Origin: an uncultured Pelagibacteraceae bacterium
GTDB lineage: Bacteria; Pseudomonadota; Alphaproteobacteria; Pelagibacterales; Pelagibacteraceae
Assembly: GCA_902605645.1 (NCBI GenBank)
Contig: CACLDE010000001.1
Location: 62,001 to 126,000 of the forward strand
Direction of reading: 5' to 3'
DNA length: 64,000 nucleotides
Made by a program: the position numbers and the translations under genes
Notes under the pieces: generated by a model
Told to the model about the DNA's origin: nothing
The model's input: the letters and a program-made list of their open reading frames with translations, nothing else
The model's database searches: none
Part shown: positions 30,053 to 41,068 of the stretch, piece by piece
Layout: every line of letters begins with the position of its first letter
Position numbering within the stretch: the stretch's first letter is position 1

Positions 30053-30342
30053 TAGTTCCTTTTCATTTCTTCAAGAAAAATATTTTCTAACTCTGATTTT
30101 TCCTCAGACTGACCGCCCTCACTAGCTTTCTCTAAAATATTTTCTTTTCTTTTTTTGGTTTCTTTTTTTGAACCTGGTTTTGGTAATTCACCCATTTTTG
30201 GTGGTAAAGACAATGGACCTCTTTTTTCAATTAAAAATTCATCTGTTGTTCGTGTTTTCTCATTTCTTAAAGCTTTGCCGGCTTCACTAAAAGTTCCGCA
30301 CGATACTAAAAAAATAAATAAGAGTAGATATTTAATTTTCAT
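30052..30342 (-). CDS. Lipoprotein, BamF/DUF3035-like
   Basis: The ORF opens at 30366, but the ATG at 30342 is preferred: it gives a proper lipoprotein signal, MKIKYLLLFIFLVSC, with Cys15 as the lipidated residue. This protein has 96 residues. The segment TRTTDEFLIEKRGPLSLPP resembles the DEF...PL..PP motif shared by BamC and the alphaproteobacterial BamF (DUF3035), which belong to the outer-membrane protein assembly machine. The C-terminal half is charged and low-complexity. It overlaps the lspA end by 11 bp, so the processing peptidase and this lipoprotein are coupled. Confidence 0.75.
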   Translation of the reverse strand: MKIKYLLLFIFLVSCGTFSEAGKALRNEKTRTTDEFLIEKRGPLSLPPKMGELPKPGSKKETKKRKENILEKASEGGQSEEKSELENIFLEEMKRN

Positions 30343-30841
30343 TATTTTGTTTATACATAAGTTCATTTATTATCATGAATATAATACCTAATGTTATAAA
30401 AATGTCAGCAATGTTAAAAGTAAACCAATGAAAGTCTTGAATGTGGAAATCTAAAAAATCGGGCACAGCCTTATAAATAATTCTATCATAAAAATTTCCT
30501 ACCGCACCGCCTATTATAAATGAGAAAAATATCTTTTCACTAGTTTTAGATTTAAACATAAAATAAAACAAAACCATTATTATTACAAATATTAAACTTG
30601 ATAGCATGTTGTAATATATTCCAGCGTTTAGACTAAAAAAACCAAAACCTATTCCTGTATTAAAAACTAAATTTAAATTAAAATAATTATTAATAAATAA
30701 ATATTTTTCATTTTCTAAAAGGTCTATAATTAAGTTTTTTGAATATCTGTCTAAAATAAAAATAGTTGATATAATTATTAAAAAGTAAATGTTTTCTTTT
30801 ATTAATATTTTGCTTTTTATTTCATTTAAACTAGTCAGAAT
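30332..30841 (-). CDS. lspA: Lipoprotein signal peptidase, start codon unclear or frame disrupted
   Basis: The ORF track gives only 91 C-terminal residues from 30607, but the frame is open back to the ileS stop at 30853-30851. The upstream part encodes FLIIISTIFILDRYSKNLI and FNTGIGFGFFSLNAG, which are the N-terminal LspA motifs; the active-site aspartates follow in GGAVGNFYDRI and FNIADIF. LspA cuts prolipoproteins in the inner membrane. No ATG, GTG or TTG lies in frame upstream of 30607. ATT at 30841 or 30844 follows an AGG; alternatively ATG at 30825 is out of frame by one base. The start given here is a guess. Confidence 0.8.
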   Translation of the reverse strand: MLTSLNEIKSKILIKENIYFLIIISTIFILDRYSKNLIIDLLENEKYLFINNYFNLNLVFNTGIGFGFFSLNAGIYYNMLSSLIFVIIMVLFYFMFKSKTSEKIFFSFIIGGAVGNFYDRIIYKAVPDFLDFHIQDFHWFTFNIADIFITLGIIFMIINELMYKQNNEN

Positions 30842-30850
30842 AATTATTAC

Positions 30851-33577
30851 CTATTTTATTGGACAATTTTTTCTACCACATTTATTTTCTAAAATTTTCC
30901 AACACCTTTCACATTTTTTTCCATCCGCTTTATTTACTTTAATTTCAATTTTATCTGCATCTGATAATTTTTTGTCTGCCCTAGAAACAATAAAGTACTC
31001 AGCTAAGTCTAAATTATTAAATAATTCCAATTTTTCTTTATTAGCACTAAGTTTAATCTCTGCCTCTAAACTGGAACCTATTTCTTTGCTAATTCTTTTT
31101 TCCTCTATAGCAATATTTGCTAACTGTTTAATTTTAAACAACTCCGACCATTTATTGTTTAAAGTATCATTTTTCCAATTATCTGGTATTTTTACGAAAT
31201 CATTTTCATGTATACTTTCATTTTTGTTATTAACTAAACTGTATATTTCCTCGGTTGTAAAAACTAATATTGGCGCAAACCACTTCAGTAAGCTCTCTAA
31301 AATTATGTTTAAAACAATTACGCAATTTATTCTTTTTTTTGAATTTAGATCATCACAGTAAAGGACATCTTTTCTTATATCGAAATAGAAAGAAGAAAGA
31401 TCAAGCGTACAGAAATTTAGTAGTTCTTTATACAATCTATGAAAATTGTAGTTTTTGAGGTTTTCAGTCACAGAATTATGTATTACGGACAACTTGTGTA
31501 ATATAAATTGTTCAAGCTCGTCAAACTCGTTTAAATTAATTTTTTCAAATTTTTGTTTTTCAAAATTATCTTTTAAATTTCCTAACATAAACCGAAAAGT
31601 ATTTCTGATTTTTCTATAAGACTCTGCATGTTGTATTAAAATATTTTTATCTATTCTTAAATCTTCAGAATAGTCTGATGCACAAGCCCATACCCTAAGT
31701 ATATCTGCACCATAATTTTTTAAAATATCCTCTGGTGCAATAACATTTCCTGTTGATTTAGACATTTTCATACCTTTCCCATCAACAACAAAACCGTGAG
31801 AGAGGATGCTTTTAAAAGGGGCCTTACCTCTAGTCCCACAAGACTCTAATAAAGAAGAATGAAACCACCCTCTATGCTGGTCGGATCCTTCTAAATACAT
31901 ATCTGCGGGCCATTTCAAATCTTTTCTTTTTTCTAATACAAAGCTATGCGTTGAACCACTATCAAACCAAACTTCAACAATATCATTTAGTTTTTCGTAA
32001 TCATTAGGGTCGTAATTATCACCTAAAAAAACTTTCGGGTCATCTGTAAACCAACAATCTGATCCTTGCTTTTCGTATATTAAAGCTATCCTATCTATTA
32101 CTTTTTGATCTCTAAGTGGTTCTTTGGTTTTTTTATTTATGAAAATTGGTAATGGAACTCCCCATACCCTTTGTCTAGAAACACACCAATCTGGTCTTCC
32201 TTCTATCATGGACAATAGTCTATCTTTTCCTTTTTTTGGATAAAAGTTAGTTTCATTAATTGATTTAATAGCCTTTTTTCTAAGATCATTTTTCTGCATA
32301 GAGATAAACCATTGTGGTGTGGCTCTGTAGATAAGTGGCGCTTTAGATCTCCATGAGTGCGGATAAGAATGGTTAAGCTTGTCATTTTTTAGTAATTTTT
32401 TTTGTTCTTTTAATTTTTCTATAACAATATTATCCGCTTTGAAAACATGTATCTTTTCAAAATAAGGAATTTCTTTAGTATAAAGTCCTGAATCGTCTAC
32501 GGTATAAAGAGAAGGTATATTATTTTTTAAACATAGATTAAAATCATCTGGGCCGTGGCTGGGTGCGCAGTGTACAATTCCTGTTCCCTGCTCAAGATTA
32601 ACAAATTGTGCATCCAACATAGGAACATCATAGTCGAATTTCAGATTTAAAAATGGGTGACTGCATATTGTTTTATGAAACTCTAAACCTTTGAAAGTTT
32701 TTAATTCTTTGTAATTTTCAATTCCACAAGCATTTACAATTTCTTTTACTAAATTTGTTGCAACTACAATTTTTTTTTCTTTAAAATTTTGTAGATTATT
32801 TATTTCTAATATCGAATAATCAATATTGCTATTAAAAGCTAAAGCTTTATTTGCTGGTATTGTCCATGGAGTTGTTGTCCATATAACTATGCTAGTATCT
32901 TTTAAAAAATCTTTATCTGTTTTTTTAACCTTAAAACCAACATATATTGTATTAGAGGTATGACTCATATATTCTACCTCTGCATCAGCTAACGCAGTTT
33001 TTTCCACTGTAGACCAAAGTACTGGTTTAAACCCCTGATACAAACTTTTATCTAAAAGAAATTTTCCTAATTCTCTTACTATTTGTGCTTCTGCCTCATA
33101 ACTCATTGTGGAGTAGTAATTATCAAAATCTCCAACAACTCCTAATCTTTTAAACTCTTTTATATGAACATCGATCCAACTTTCAGCAAATTCTCTACAC
33201 TCTTGTCTAAAATGTTTAATAGGTATTTCGTCTTTGTTTTTTTTCTTTTTTTTATATTGTTCTTCAATTTTCCACTCAATTGGGAGTCCGTGACAATCCC
33301 AACCAGGGACATAAATAGAGTCTTTACCATTCATTTGATGAAATCTCGTTATCATATCTTTTAAAATTTTATTTAAAGCAGTCCCCATATGTATATGGCC
33401 ATTGGCATAAGGAGGTCCATCGTGAAGAATGAATTTTTCTCTTCCTTTAGATTTTATTCTTAACTTTTTATAAAGATCAATTTTTTCCCAGTGTTGAATA
33501 ATATCTGGCTCTTTTTTTGGTAAATTTGCTTTCATCGAAAAAGCCGTTTTAGGAAGCTGTAAACTTTCTTTAGACAT
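30851..33577 (-). CDS. ileS: Isoleucyl-tRNA synthetase
   Basis: 908 residues, class I synthetase. HIGH motif in GPPYANGHIHMGTALNKILKD, editing-domain WTTTPWTIPANKALAF, KMSKS motif in GKGMKMSKSTGNVI, and a C-terminal zinc finger CERCWKILENKCGRKNCPIK. The type with the C-terminal zinc knuckle is bacterial. It lies one base after ribF and directly before lspA, the classical ribF-ileS-lspA order. Confidence 0.98.
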   Translation of the reverse strand: MSKESLQLPKTAFSMKANLPKKEPDIIQHWEKIDLYKKLRIKSKGREKFILHDGPPYANGHIHMGTALNKILKDMITRFHQMNGKDSIYVPGWDCHGLPIEWKIEEQYKKKKKNKDEIPIKHFRQECREFAESWIDVHIKEFKRLGVVGDFDNYYSTMSYEAEAQIVRELGKFLLDKSLYQGFKPVLWSTVEKTALADAEVEYMSHTSNTIYVGFKVKKTDKDFLKDTSIVIWTTTPWTIPANKALAFNSNIDYSILEINNLQNFKEKKIVVATNLVKEIVNACGIENYKELKTFKGLEFHKTICSHPFLNLKFDYDVPMLDAQFVNLEQGTGIVHCAPSHGPDDFNLCLKNNIPSLYTVDDSGLYTKEIPYFEKIHVFKADNIVIEKLKEQKKLLKNDKLNHSYPHSWRSKAPLIYRATPQWFISMQKNDLRKKAIKSINETNFYPKKGKDRLLSMIEGRPDWCVSRQRVWGVPLPIFINKKTKEPLRDQKVIDRIALIYEKQGSDCWFTDDPKVFLGDNYDPNDYEKLNDIVEVWFDSGSTHSFVLEKRKDLKWPADMYLEGSDQHRGWFHSSLLESCGTRGKAPFKSILSHGFVVDGKGMKMSKSTGNVIAPEDILKNYGADILRVWACASDYSEDLRIDKNILIQHAESYRKIRNTFRFMLGNLKDNFEKQKFEKINLNEFDELEQFILHKLSVIHNSVTENLKNYNFHRLYKELLNFCTLDLSSFYFDIRKDVLYCDDLNSKKRINCVIVLNIILESLLKWFAPILVFTTEEIYSLVNNKNESIHENDFVKIPDNWKNDTLNNKWSELFKIKQLANIAIEEKRISKEIGSSLEAEIKLSANKEKLELFNNLDLAEYFIVSRADKKLSDADKIEIKVNKADGKKCERCWKILENKCGRKNCPIK

Positions 33578-33578
33578 T

Positions 33579-34484
33579 TTATTTAGCTTGTTTTATATCT
33601 TTTTTAATTTGATTTTTTAATTCTATTATATTGTTAAATTTTTTTTCAGGTCTAATAAATTTATTAAATACCACATTGAGATTTTTATTATATAGGTTTT
33701 TTTTAATTCCAAAAATATTTACCTCTAATAAAAGTTTTTTTCCATTAAATGTTGGTCTATAACCAATGTTTGCAATACCTTTTTTATATATATTATTGAT
33801 TTTTACATTTACAGCGTAAACACCGAATTTGGGTATTATGTATTTTTTTAATAAAATATTACAAGTGGGGAAGCCGATTTTCCTACCTCTTTGAGATCCT
33901 TTAATAACTTTGCCAATAATTTCCCATTTTCTATTTAGTAAGTGATTAGCTTTTGTAATTTTACCGCTTTTTAATAATTTTCTAATTATTGTTGAAGAAA
34001 TAGTTTTATTACTTATCGTTAACGGAGGTGTTATAATAGTTTTGTAAAAAAATTTTTTTTCAAATTTCTTTAATTTAGAGACGTCACCTTTTCTTTTATT
34101 TCCAAATTTAAAATTTTTGCTCACATATAGATACTTACATTTGATCCTTTGAAATAATATTTTATAAATAAAATCTTTATAACTTAATTTTGAAAATTTT
34201 TTATTAAATTTTTGAATAATTACAAAGTCTAATTTTTCTTTTTTAAGATTTGAAATTTTTTGAGACAATATATCTAATCTATGATTTAGAATTTTTTTGT
34301 TAAAAAACATTACCGGAACTGGTTCAAAAGTTAAAAGACCGAACTTTTTTTTCATTTTTTTTGCTTTTTTATAGGCCTCGTTTAAAACTTTTTTATGGCC
34401 AACATGTATTCCATCAAAATTTCCAATAGCAATTACTGAGTTTTTATAATTTTTACCTATGGATGTATTTTTAAATATTTTCAT
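33579..34484 (-). CDS. ribF: Bifunctional riboflavin kinase / FAD synthetase
   Basis: 301 residues. N-terminal nucleotidyltransferase: VIAIGNFDGIHVGHKKVL and LLTFEPVPVMFF. C-terminal kinase domain: KVIKGSQRGRKIGFPTCNI and the NIGYRPTFNGKKLLLEVNIF segment. It converts riboflavin to FMN and FAD. It lies upstream of ileS by one base and starts directly at the stop of the HAD gene. Confidence 0.95.
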   Translation of the reverse strand: MKIFKNTSIGKNYKNSVIAIGNFDGIHVGHKKVLNEAYKKAKKMKKKFGLLTFEPVPVMFFNKKILNHRLDILSQKISNLKKEKLDFVIIQKFNKKFSKLSYKDFIYKILFQRIKCKYLYVSKNFKFGNKRKGDVSKLKKFEKKFFYKTIITPPLTISNKTISSTIIRKLLKSGKITKANHLLNRKWEIIGKVIKGSQRGRKIGFPTCNILLKKYIIPKFGVYAVNVKINNIYKKGIANIGYRPTFNGKKLLLEVNIFGIKKNLYNKNLNVVFNKFIRPEKKFNNIIELKNQIKKDIKQAK

Positions 34485-35294
34485 TTACCAATATAATTTT
34501 TCTTGTATAAAATTTGTTTCAACATTATATTTTTTTAAAATATTGTTTAAATTATCAAGTCCTGTAATTTCATTTTTGTGAACTCCATCTGTTATAAAAA
34601 GGGAGTCTTGTTTTATCAAATTTGCTCCTTTAATATCAGTTCTTAAATTATCTCCGATTATTAAAGCTTTGTCTTTTTCTTTTAATATTGAATTATAAAT
34701 TTCTTTATGTGGTTTGCCAAAATAAACTACCTCTCCGCCTAACGTTTCAAATAATTTAGCAATACTTCCAGCACAATATTCTTGGGTATTGCCTCTATCT
34801 ACAATTAAATCAGGATTTGTACAGATCATTTTTTTATCTGTACTGTTTTCTAGTAATTTTTCATAAAAATTTAATTTATCCATTTCGCTATCGTATAGAC
34901 CTGTGCATAAAATATAATCACATTTTTTAAGTTCTGTTTTGTAATTTTCTAAACCTTCAAAAATTTTACTATCTCTTTCAGGACCTAAATGAAAAAAAAA
35001 TTTACCATAATTGAAATTTTTAATTGAATTTATAGCAGCTTCGCCTGATGTGAGTATGTTATTCAAAAATTTTTCATGTATTTGCATTTTTTCAATTAGA
35101 AATTTTCTTACATCGTTTACTGGCCTAGGAGCATTTGATAAAAAGATAAAATTTTTTTCGTTATTATATAGTTCTTCAATCGTTTTCATCGCTCCTTCAT
35201 ATGGTTTAACCCCATTATGGACTACTCCCCAAAGATCGATTATGAAATGGTTGTAATTATTAAAAATGTCCTTTAAATGATCTAGTTTTTTCAA
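34485..35294 (-). CDS. HAD superfamily IIA phosphatase
   Basis: 269 residues with a cap domain typical of subclass IIA (NagD-like). Nucleophile motif NHFIIDLWGVVHNGVKPYEGA, motif II FIFLSNAPRP, Lys motif VYFGKPHKEIYNSIL and ALIIGDNLRTDIKGAN. It resembles the alphaproteobacterial family of IIA hydrolases often found next to ribF. The substrate is unknown. It is the first gene of the ribF-ileS-lspA-pgi run, divergent from groESL. Confidence 0.88.
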   Translation of the reverse strand: MKKLDHLKDIFNNYNHFIIDLWGVVHNGVKPYEGAMKTIEELYNNEKNFIFLSNAPRPVNDVRKFLIEKMQIHEKFLNNILTSGEAAINSIKNFNYGKFFFHLGPERDSKIFEGLENYKTELKKCDYILCTGLYDSEMDKLNFYEKLLENSTDKKMICTNPDLIVDRGNTQEYCAGSIAKLFETLGGEVVYFGKPHKEIYNSILKEKDKALIIGDNLRTDIKGANLIKQDSLFITDGVHKNEITGLDNLNNILKKYNVETNFIQEKLYW

Positions 35295-35378
35295 ATTAAA
35301 TTGTCCTTTAAATACCTTATAAAAAAGTTAATAAAATATAGCAATATCAAGACTTTTAGCAAAATTATGTCTTCTTCT

Positions 35379-35406
35379 CTTGAAATTTCAATAAAACTCA
35401 CCATAT
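35379..35406 (+). promoter_or_regulatory. Putative heat-shock (sigma-32, RpoH) promoter of groESL
   Basis: CTTGAAA at 35379-35385 is followed after 13 bases by CACCATAT at 35399-35406. This fits the sigma-32 pattern CTTGAAA, 11-16 bases, CCCCATNT. Transcription would begin about six to ten bases further on, before the GroES ribosome site. No CIRCE inverted repeat is visible, so heat control by RpoH rather than HrcA is inferred. Confidence 0.7.
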
Positions 35407-35431
35407 GAGCTCTTACAAACAGGAGATTAAA

Positions 35432-35728
35432 ATGAAATTTAGACCTTTACACGACCGAGTTTTAATAAAAGTACTAGACAGCGAGGAAAAAACTGCTGGA
35501 GGTATAATAATTCCAGATACTGCAAAAGAGAAACCCCAAGAAGGTGAAGTTGTAGCTGTTGGACCAGGATCAAAAAATGAAGATGGAAAACTAACGCCAA
35601 TGGATGTTAAAGTTGGTGATATCGTTTTATTTGGAAAATGGTCAGGAACAGAAGTAAAAATTGACGGAAAAGAATATAACATTATGAAAGAGTCAGACAT
35701 AATGGGAATTTCAAAAGGTAAAAAATAA
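35432..35728 (+). CDS. groS: Co-chaperonin GroES
   Basis: 98 residues from ATG 35432. The ORF track starts at 35405, but that ATG overlaps the predicted -10 box, while 35432 has an AGGAG eight bases upstream and gives the usual N-terminus [13 protein letters not shown]. The mobile loop [20 protein letters not shown] and the end [14 protein letters not shown] are standard. It caps GroEL. The groL gene follows after 21 bp. Confidence 0.97.
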   Translation: MKFRPLHDRVLIKVLDSEEKTAGGIIIPDTAKEKPQEGEVVAVGPGSKNEDGKLTPMDVKVGDIVLFGKWSGTEVKIDGKEYNIMKESDIMGISKGKK

Positions 35729-35737
35729 TCTAAATAA

Positions 35738-37408
<1,671 letters not shown>

Positions 37409-37432
37409 TCTCAAAAACCCAACTCAAAAATT

Positions 37433-37473
37433 CAAAAACGTCGGAGAAATCAAACACTCTGGCGTTTTTTTTT
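37433..37473 (+). terminator. Intrinsic terminator of groESL
   Basis: A 10-bp stem, AACGTCGGAG at 37437-37446 against CTCTGGCGTT at 37457-37466, with two G-U pairs and a 10-base loop, is followed by a run of nine T. Further A-T pairs extend the stem base. It lies 24 bases after the groL stop. Confidence 0.85.
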
Positions 37474-37670
37474 GTTTTAAGTTTTCAATGCCTGTTGCTT
37501 CTCAATTTTCGTCTTAATTTAGAGAAGATGATACGCTCTACATACTTTTGATTAGCAATTACTTCTAATGGTGTTCCAGAATTATATCTGTTTGAAATGC
37601 ACGTGTGTACGCAAAAAGAAGAGGAATAAAGATGTGTTGCGTAAAGATTTAATAGTTAAAGTTTATATAA

Positions 37671-38309
37671 TTATTCTTTAATACCAATAACTATGTAAAT
37701 AAATCTCTTGTACTTATTATTAACTAATTTAAATTTATGAGAGTAGTTAGTTGCTTTGTCTAAAAAAAAGTAAGTTTTAAATCCATTTTTTTTAAATTTA
37801 TTTTCAATATTTTGAAAAGAGAATTGATTACAATTGTATGGTAATATTTGATTTTTAAATTTATGTGATACTGTATTATGTGGTTTAGTACCAAAGTAAG
37901 TTCTAATACATACAATTTTTTTTGTAGAACTAATTACATTATTTAAAAGTTTTATTGGATTATCTACGTGCTCTAGTACCGCAGACATAATTGAAAAATC
38001 TGTTTTAAGTAACTTCATATTTTCACAATTGCCAACTTTATATTTTTTTTTAAGTTCTGGAAACTTTGTTAGTCCTAATTTAATGAAATTTTCATCAATA
38101 TCATAACCAAAATAATTAGTTTTTATTTTTCTTAATTTTAATTCTTTGTAAAATTGAAAATAATTACAACCTATATCTTTGATTGATTTGATTTTATAAT
38201 TTTGAATAAAGTCTATTACTTGATTACACCAAATTAAATTAACTGTGTTTAATCTTTTTTCATAAACAGCAAATTGATTTTTAATTGTTTTTGATGTGTG
38301 AGTAGGCAA
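37671..38309 (-). CDS. Class I SAM-dependent methyltransferase, function unknown
   Basis: 212 residues. A Rossmann-like SAM fold is suggested by SIKDIGCNYFQFYKEL (motif I), NYFGYDIDENFI (acidic motif II) and DFSIMSAVLEHVDNPIKLL, typical of small-molecule or sugar methyltransferases. The C-terminal third is basic and Tyr/Phe-rich. It is a lone minus-strand gene in a small island with an FkbM methyltransferase and a glycosyltransferase, so a surface-sugar substrate is a reasonable guess. Confidence 0.75.
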   Translation of the reverse strand: MPTHTSKTIKNQFAVYEKRLNTVNLIWCNQVIDFIQNYKIKSIKDIGCNYFQFYKELKLRKIKTNYFGYDIDENFIKLGLTKFPELKKKYKVGNCENMKLLKTDFSIMSAVLEHVDNPIKLLNNVISSTKKIVCIRTYFGTKPHNTVSHKFKNQILPYNCNQFSFQNIENKFKKNGFKTYFFLDKATNYSHKFKLVNNKYKRFIYIVIGIKE

Positions 38310-38583
38310 ATGTTTAGGTTTTTTTTATTTAGAGTAATAAATTTAATTTTTCAAGTATGACATTATTACATATGATAATAATTTGAAAGTACTTATAAAA
38401 TTGAATATTGATTATTCAATGTCTATTGCTCAAATCGCCAACAAAACCTTAGCTTTTTTACTTTGGAATGCGAATGTAATAGGTTTTCATCAAAAAAAAG
38501 CTCTTAAAACATACACTAAACAAGATTAGATCATCGAGAAGAAATTTCCGAGGATTTTTTGTTGGTTTCTGGTAAACTGCTTT

Positions 38584-39318
38584 ATGAAGTTAAAATTTGA
38601 ATTTTTTAAAACTTTTCCAAAAATTTTTACAAGATTTTTTAAATCTCTTTATAAGCACAAATTAGACTACAACCTATCAGAATTAATCTCTAAAGGTTTA
38701 GATATCAATGTAATATATGACATTGGAGCTTATCACGGTGAATGGAGTAAAAGTTTAAGTAAAACTTCTTTAAAAAAAAGTGATTTTATTTTATTTGAGG
38801 CTAATCAAACAAATAGTGAATATCTTAATAAATCAAAATTTAAATATTTCATTGGTGTCCTCTCCAATGAAAAAAAAAAAGTAAATTTTTATTCCAGAAA
38901 ATTAACAGGTGATTCATATTATAAAGAACAAACTTCTGGATATGATAAAAATTTAAAACCAGAAACAATTACAACTATTACATTAGATGAGATTATTAAA
39001 AAAGAAAATTTAAAACTACCAAATTTAATAAAAATAGATACTCAGGGTAGCGAAATCGATATTTTAAAAGGAGCAAAAAATGCCACAACACATTGTGATC
39101 TAATATATTTAGAAACTCCAATAATAGAATATAATTTGAATTCCCCTAATCTCAATGAATGTGTTGATTACTTAAAGTCTTTAAATTTTGTTCCATTTGA
39201 TATTTGTGATGTTCATTACTTCGATAAAATGTTAATTCAAATTGATATTCTTTATATAAAAAAAACAAAGTTCCTAGAAATATTTCCTGGTGGAAAATCA
39301 TCAAATTTTTTAAAATAA
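38584..39318 (+). CDS. FkbM family methyltransferase
   Basis: 244 residues. NVIYDIGAYHGEWSKSLSK is motif I, ILFEANQTNSEYLNKS is motif II, and ITTITLDEIIKKENL followed by LIKIDTQGSEIDILKGAK is the FkbM signature (KIDtqGsE.dvL.Ga). FkbM enzymes O-methylate sugars or other small molecules; in SAR11-like genomes they are common in surface-polysaccharide regions. It converges with the glycosyltransferase gene, overlapping by 9 bp. Confidence 0.87.
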   Translation: MKLKFEFFKTFPKIFTRFFKSLYKHKLDYNLSELISKGLDINVIYDIGAYHGEWSKSLSKTSLKKSDFILFEANQTNSEYLNKSKFKYFIGVLSNEKKKVNFYSRKLTGDSYYKEQTSGYDKNLKPETITTITLDEIIKKENLKLPNLIKIDTQGSEIDILKGAKNATTHCDLIYLETPIIEYNLNSPNLNECVDYLKSLNFVPFDICDVHYFDKMLIQIDILYIKKTKFLEIFPGGKSSNFLK

Positions 39319-40383
39319 TTTAGAAATCTGTTTGTCGTACTTTTTTTCTTGTAAAAGCAAAAACTTTCTATAAGATTTAAATTTTTCTAATTCTTTTGGA
39401 AAATACTGAAATATCAGATCAATTTTTTCTCTAATTTTTACGTGATTTTCTCTCTTTTCTAAAAACTTAAATTCTTCTGCAATTGGCACATCTTTGTAAA
39501 ATGCAGCACTTCCCTCTCTATTAGTAATTATACAATTTTTAAGTAATGCGGCTTCCCTAGGTAGACGATCTTGACCTGGATGAAACCCAAAATCCATGTA
39601 AATTTTGCTCTTTGAAAGAAGTTTTATTAATTGCTTTAAATTGTATCCTATAACAGGAATAAATTTTATATCTGGATTGAGTTTTACAAATCTGTCAAAA
39701 AAAGCAGAGCTTTTACGAGGATTAAAGCAGATGATATTTTTTTTATTTTTAAGAGATATTTTTTTACCTGCTTTTATGTACTCTGAGTTAATTGAGTCCG
39801 AAAGATAAGTAGAATTTATATTTTTACTTTTTAAAGTAATATACTGATAATATGAATGAGCTAAGTTTATATTAATATTACTAATTTTAAATACATTATA
39901 AAATGGAATATTTAAATAAATTAATTTTAAATATTTAAACAGACTTAAATTTTTAAATTGAAAAAATAATAGTTGATTAATTATTTTAATTATTTTGTGA
40001 GGTATTTTAATCAATGACCTCATGATTGAATGATTTTTATAAATAAATCTATGATATAAGTAGAAATCAACACTCAGCCACCACAATCCCTTTTGAATAT
40101 TTTTATATTTTTTTGAAATCTCAACCGCTGGATAATATTCAGGAATTATTAAAATATTTTTTTTAAAGTCTAAAATTTTTTTTTTAAATGGAATTTTTAA
40201 AGAACGATAATTTTTATGTATTGGGTTTTTTAAATTTGTCGGAAAATAATACATGTGGACTTTTTTTTTAAACTTTTTTTTTAACTTGTATGCTAGTTGA
40301 TGAAGACACATTGGGCCACCTGTGTCTATATTTGCGGGACAAATAACAAAAATTTCAGAGTTTTTATACAATTTAAACTTCAT
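39310..40383 (-). CDS. Glycosyltransferase-like protein (GT-B type, probable)
   Basis: 357 residues, very basic. The N-terminus FVICPANIDTGGPMCLHQLAY (about 10-30) has the Gly-Gly-Pro pattern of GT-B enzymes; the C-terminal half carries SKIYMDFGFHPGQDRLPREA and NCIITNREGSAAFY, which resemble the nucleotide-sugar site of family GT4-like transferases. The exact sugar is unknown. It sits three bases from hisG on the same strand, but function suggests it belongs to the small island with the two methyltransferases. Confidence 0.7.
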   Translation of the reverse strand: MKFKLYKNSEIFVICPANIDTGGPMCLHQLAYKLKKKFKKKVHMYYFPTNLKNPIHKNYRSLKIPFKKKILDFKKNILIIPEYYPAVEISKKYKNIQKGLWWLSVDFYLYHRFIYKNHSIMRSLIKIPHKIIKIINQLLFFQFKNLSLFKYLKLIYLNIPFYNVFKISNININLAHSYYQYITLKSKNINSTYLSDSINSEYIKAGKKISLKNKKNIICFNPRKSSAFFDRFVKLNPDIKFIPVIGYNLKQLIKLLSKSKIYMDFGFHPGQDRLPREAALLKNCIITNREGSAAFYKDVPIAEEFKFLEKRENHVKIREKIDLIFQYFPKELEKFKSYRKFLLLQEKKYDKQISKLF

Positions 40384-40386
40384 AAA

Positions 40387-41064
40387 CTATTTTATTATAT
40401 TTGATATTGAATTTAAGTTTAAATTTTTATTTTTAGAAATAAACAGACATGCAGACGACTTCAAAATTAATCCATCTTTTAATACCCTTAAATCGTTATC
40501 TTGTAACGTTTTTCCTGTTGAGGTAATATCTGTAATTATCTCAGCAGATCCGATAAAAGGATAAGTTTCTGTAGCCCCTAAGCTTGTTATCAATTTATAT
40601 TGTGTAACTCCCTTAGAAATTAAAAAATTATTTGTTAAATTTGGATATTTTGTTGCTACTCTAAGCCTTCTATTTTTTTTTGATCTTATATTAAAAGCCA
40701 CCTCTTCTAGATCAGCGATAGTTTGAACATCTATCCAATCATCTGGTACGGCAACAACTAAATTTGCATAACCAAAATCAAGTTTTTTTTTAATTAAAAT
40801 TTTATCTTTAATGTTTTTTTCGGACTCATTTAATAAGTCCAAGCCCGATATACCAAGATCTAAAGTTCCATCGCCTAGTCTTTGTATAATTTCTTTAGCA
40901 TGTAGATAGATAATTTTGATATTCGGTTTATTCTGAATAGAGGCAAAATAATTTCTTTCTTTAGAACTGTTTAAAATTTTTAATTCTCTTCTATTAAAAA
41001 AATCTAAGGATTTATCCTTTAACCTTCCTTTGCTCGGTAAACCTATAGTAATTATATTTTTCAT
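40387..41064 (-). CDS. hisG: ATP phosphoribosyltransferase, short form
   Basis: 225 residues, the short HisG that lacks the C-terminal regulatory domain and needs HisZ. Motifs: ITIGLPSKGRLKDKSLDFF at the start, GDGTLDLGISGLDLL and ITDITSTGKTLQDNDL (phosphate-binding). It catalyses the first step of histidine synthesis. hisZ lies 4 bp upstream, giving a hisS-hisZ-hisG run. Confidence 0.93.
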   Translation of the reverse strand: MKNIITIGLPSKGRLKDKSLDFFNRRELKILNSSKERNYFASIQNKPNIKIIYLHAKEIIQRLGDGTLDLGISGLDLLNESEKNIKDKILIKKKLDFGYANLVVAVPDDWIDVQTIADLEEVAFNIRSKKNRRLRVATKYPNLTNNFLISKGVTQYKLITSLGATETYPFIGSAEIITDITSTGKTLQDNDLRVLKDGLILKSSACLFISKNKNLNLNSISNIIK

Positions 41065-41068
41065 AATA

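Noticed and set aside
30789-31361. 190-residue plus-strand ORF
   Set aside because: Antisense of the ileS 3' end and the lspA start; no family motif.
35405-35431. N-terminal extension of groS in the ORF track
   Set aside because: This ATG overlaps the predicted -10 box of the heat-shock promoter and has no ribosome site; 35432 has AGGAG and the family N-terminus.
38419-38529. 36-codon ORF between the methyltransferase and FkbM genes
   Set aside because: Starts MSIAQIANKTLAFLLWN; no ribosome site, no recognisable family and no gene coupling. Could be a relic, but not supported as a gene.
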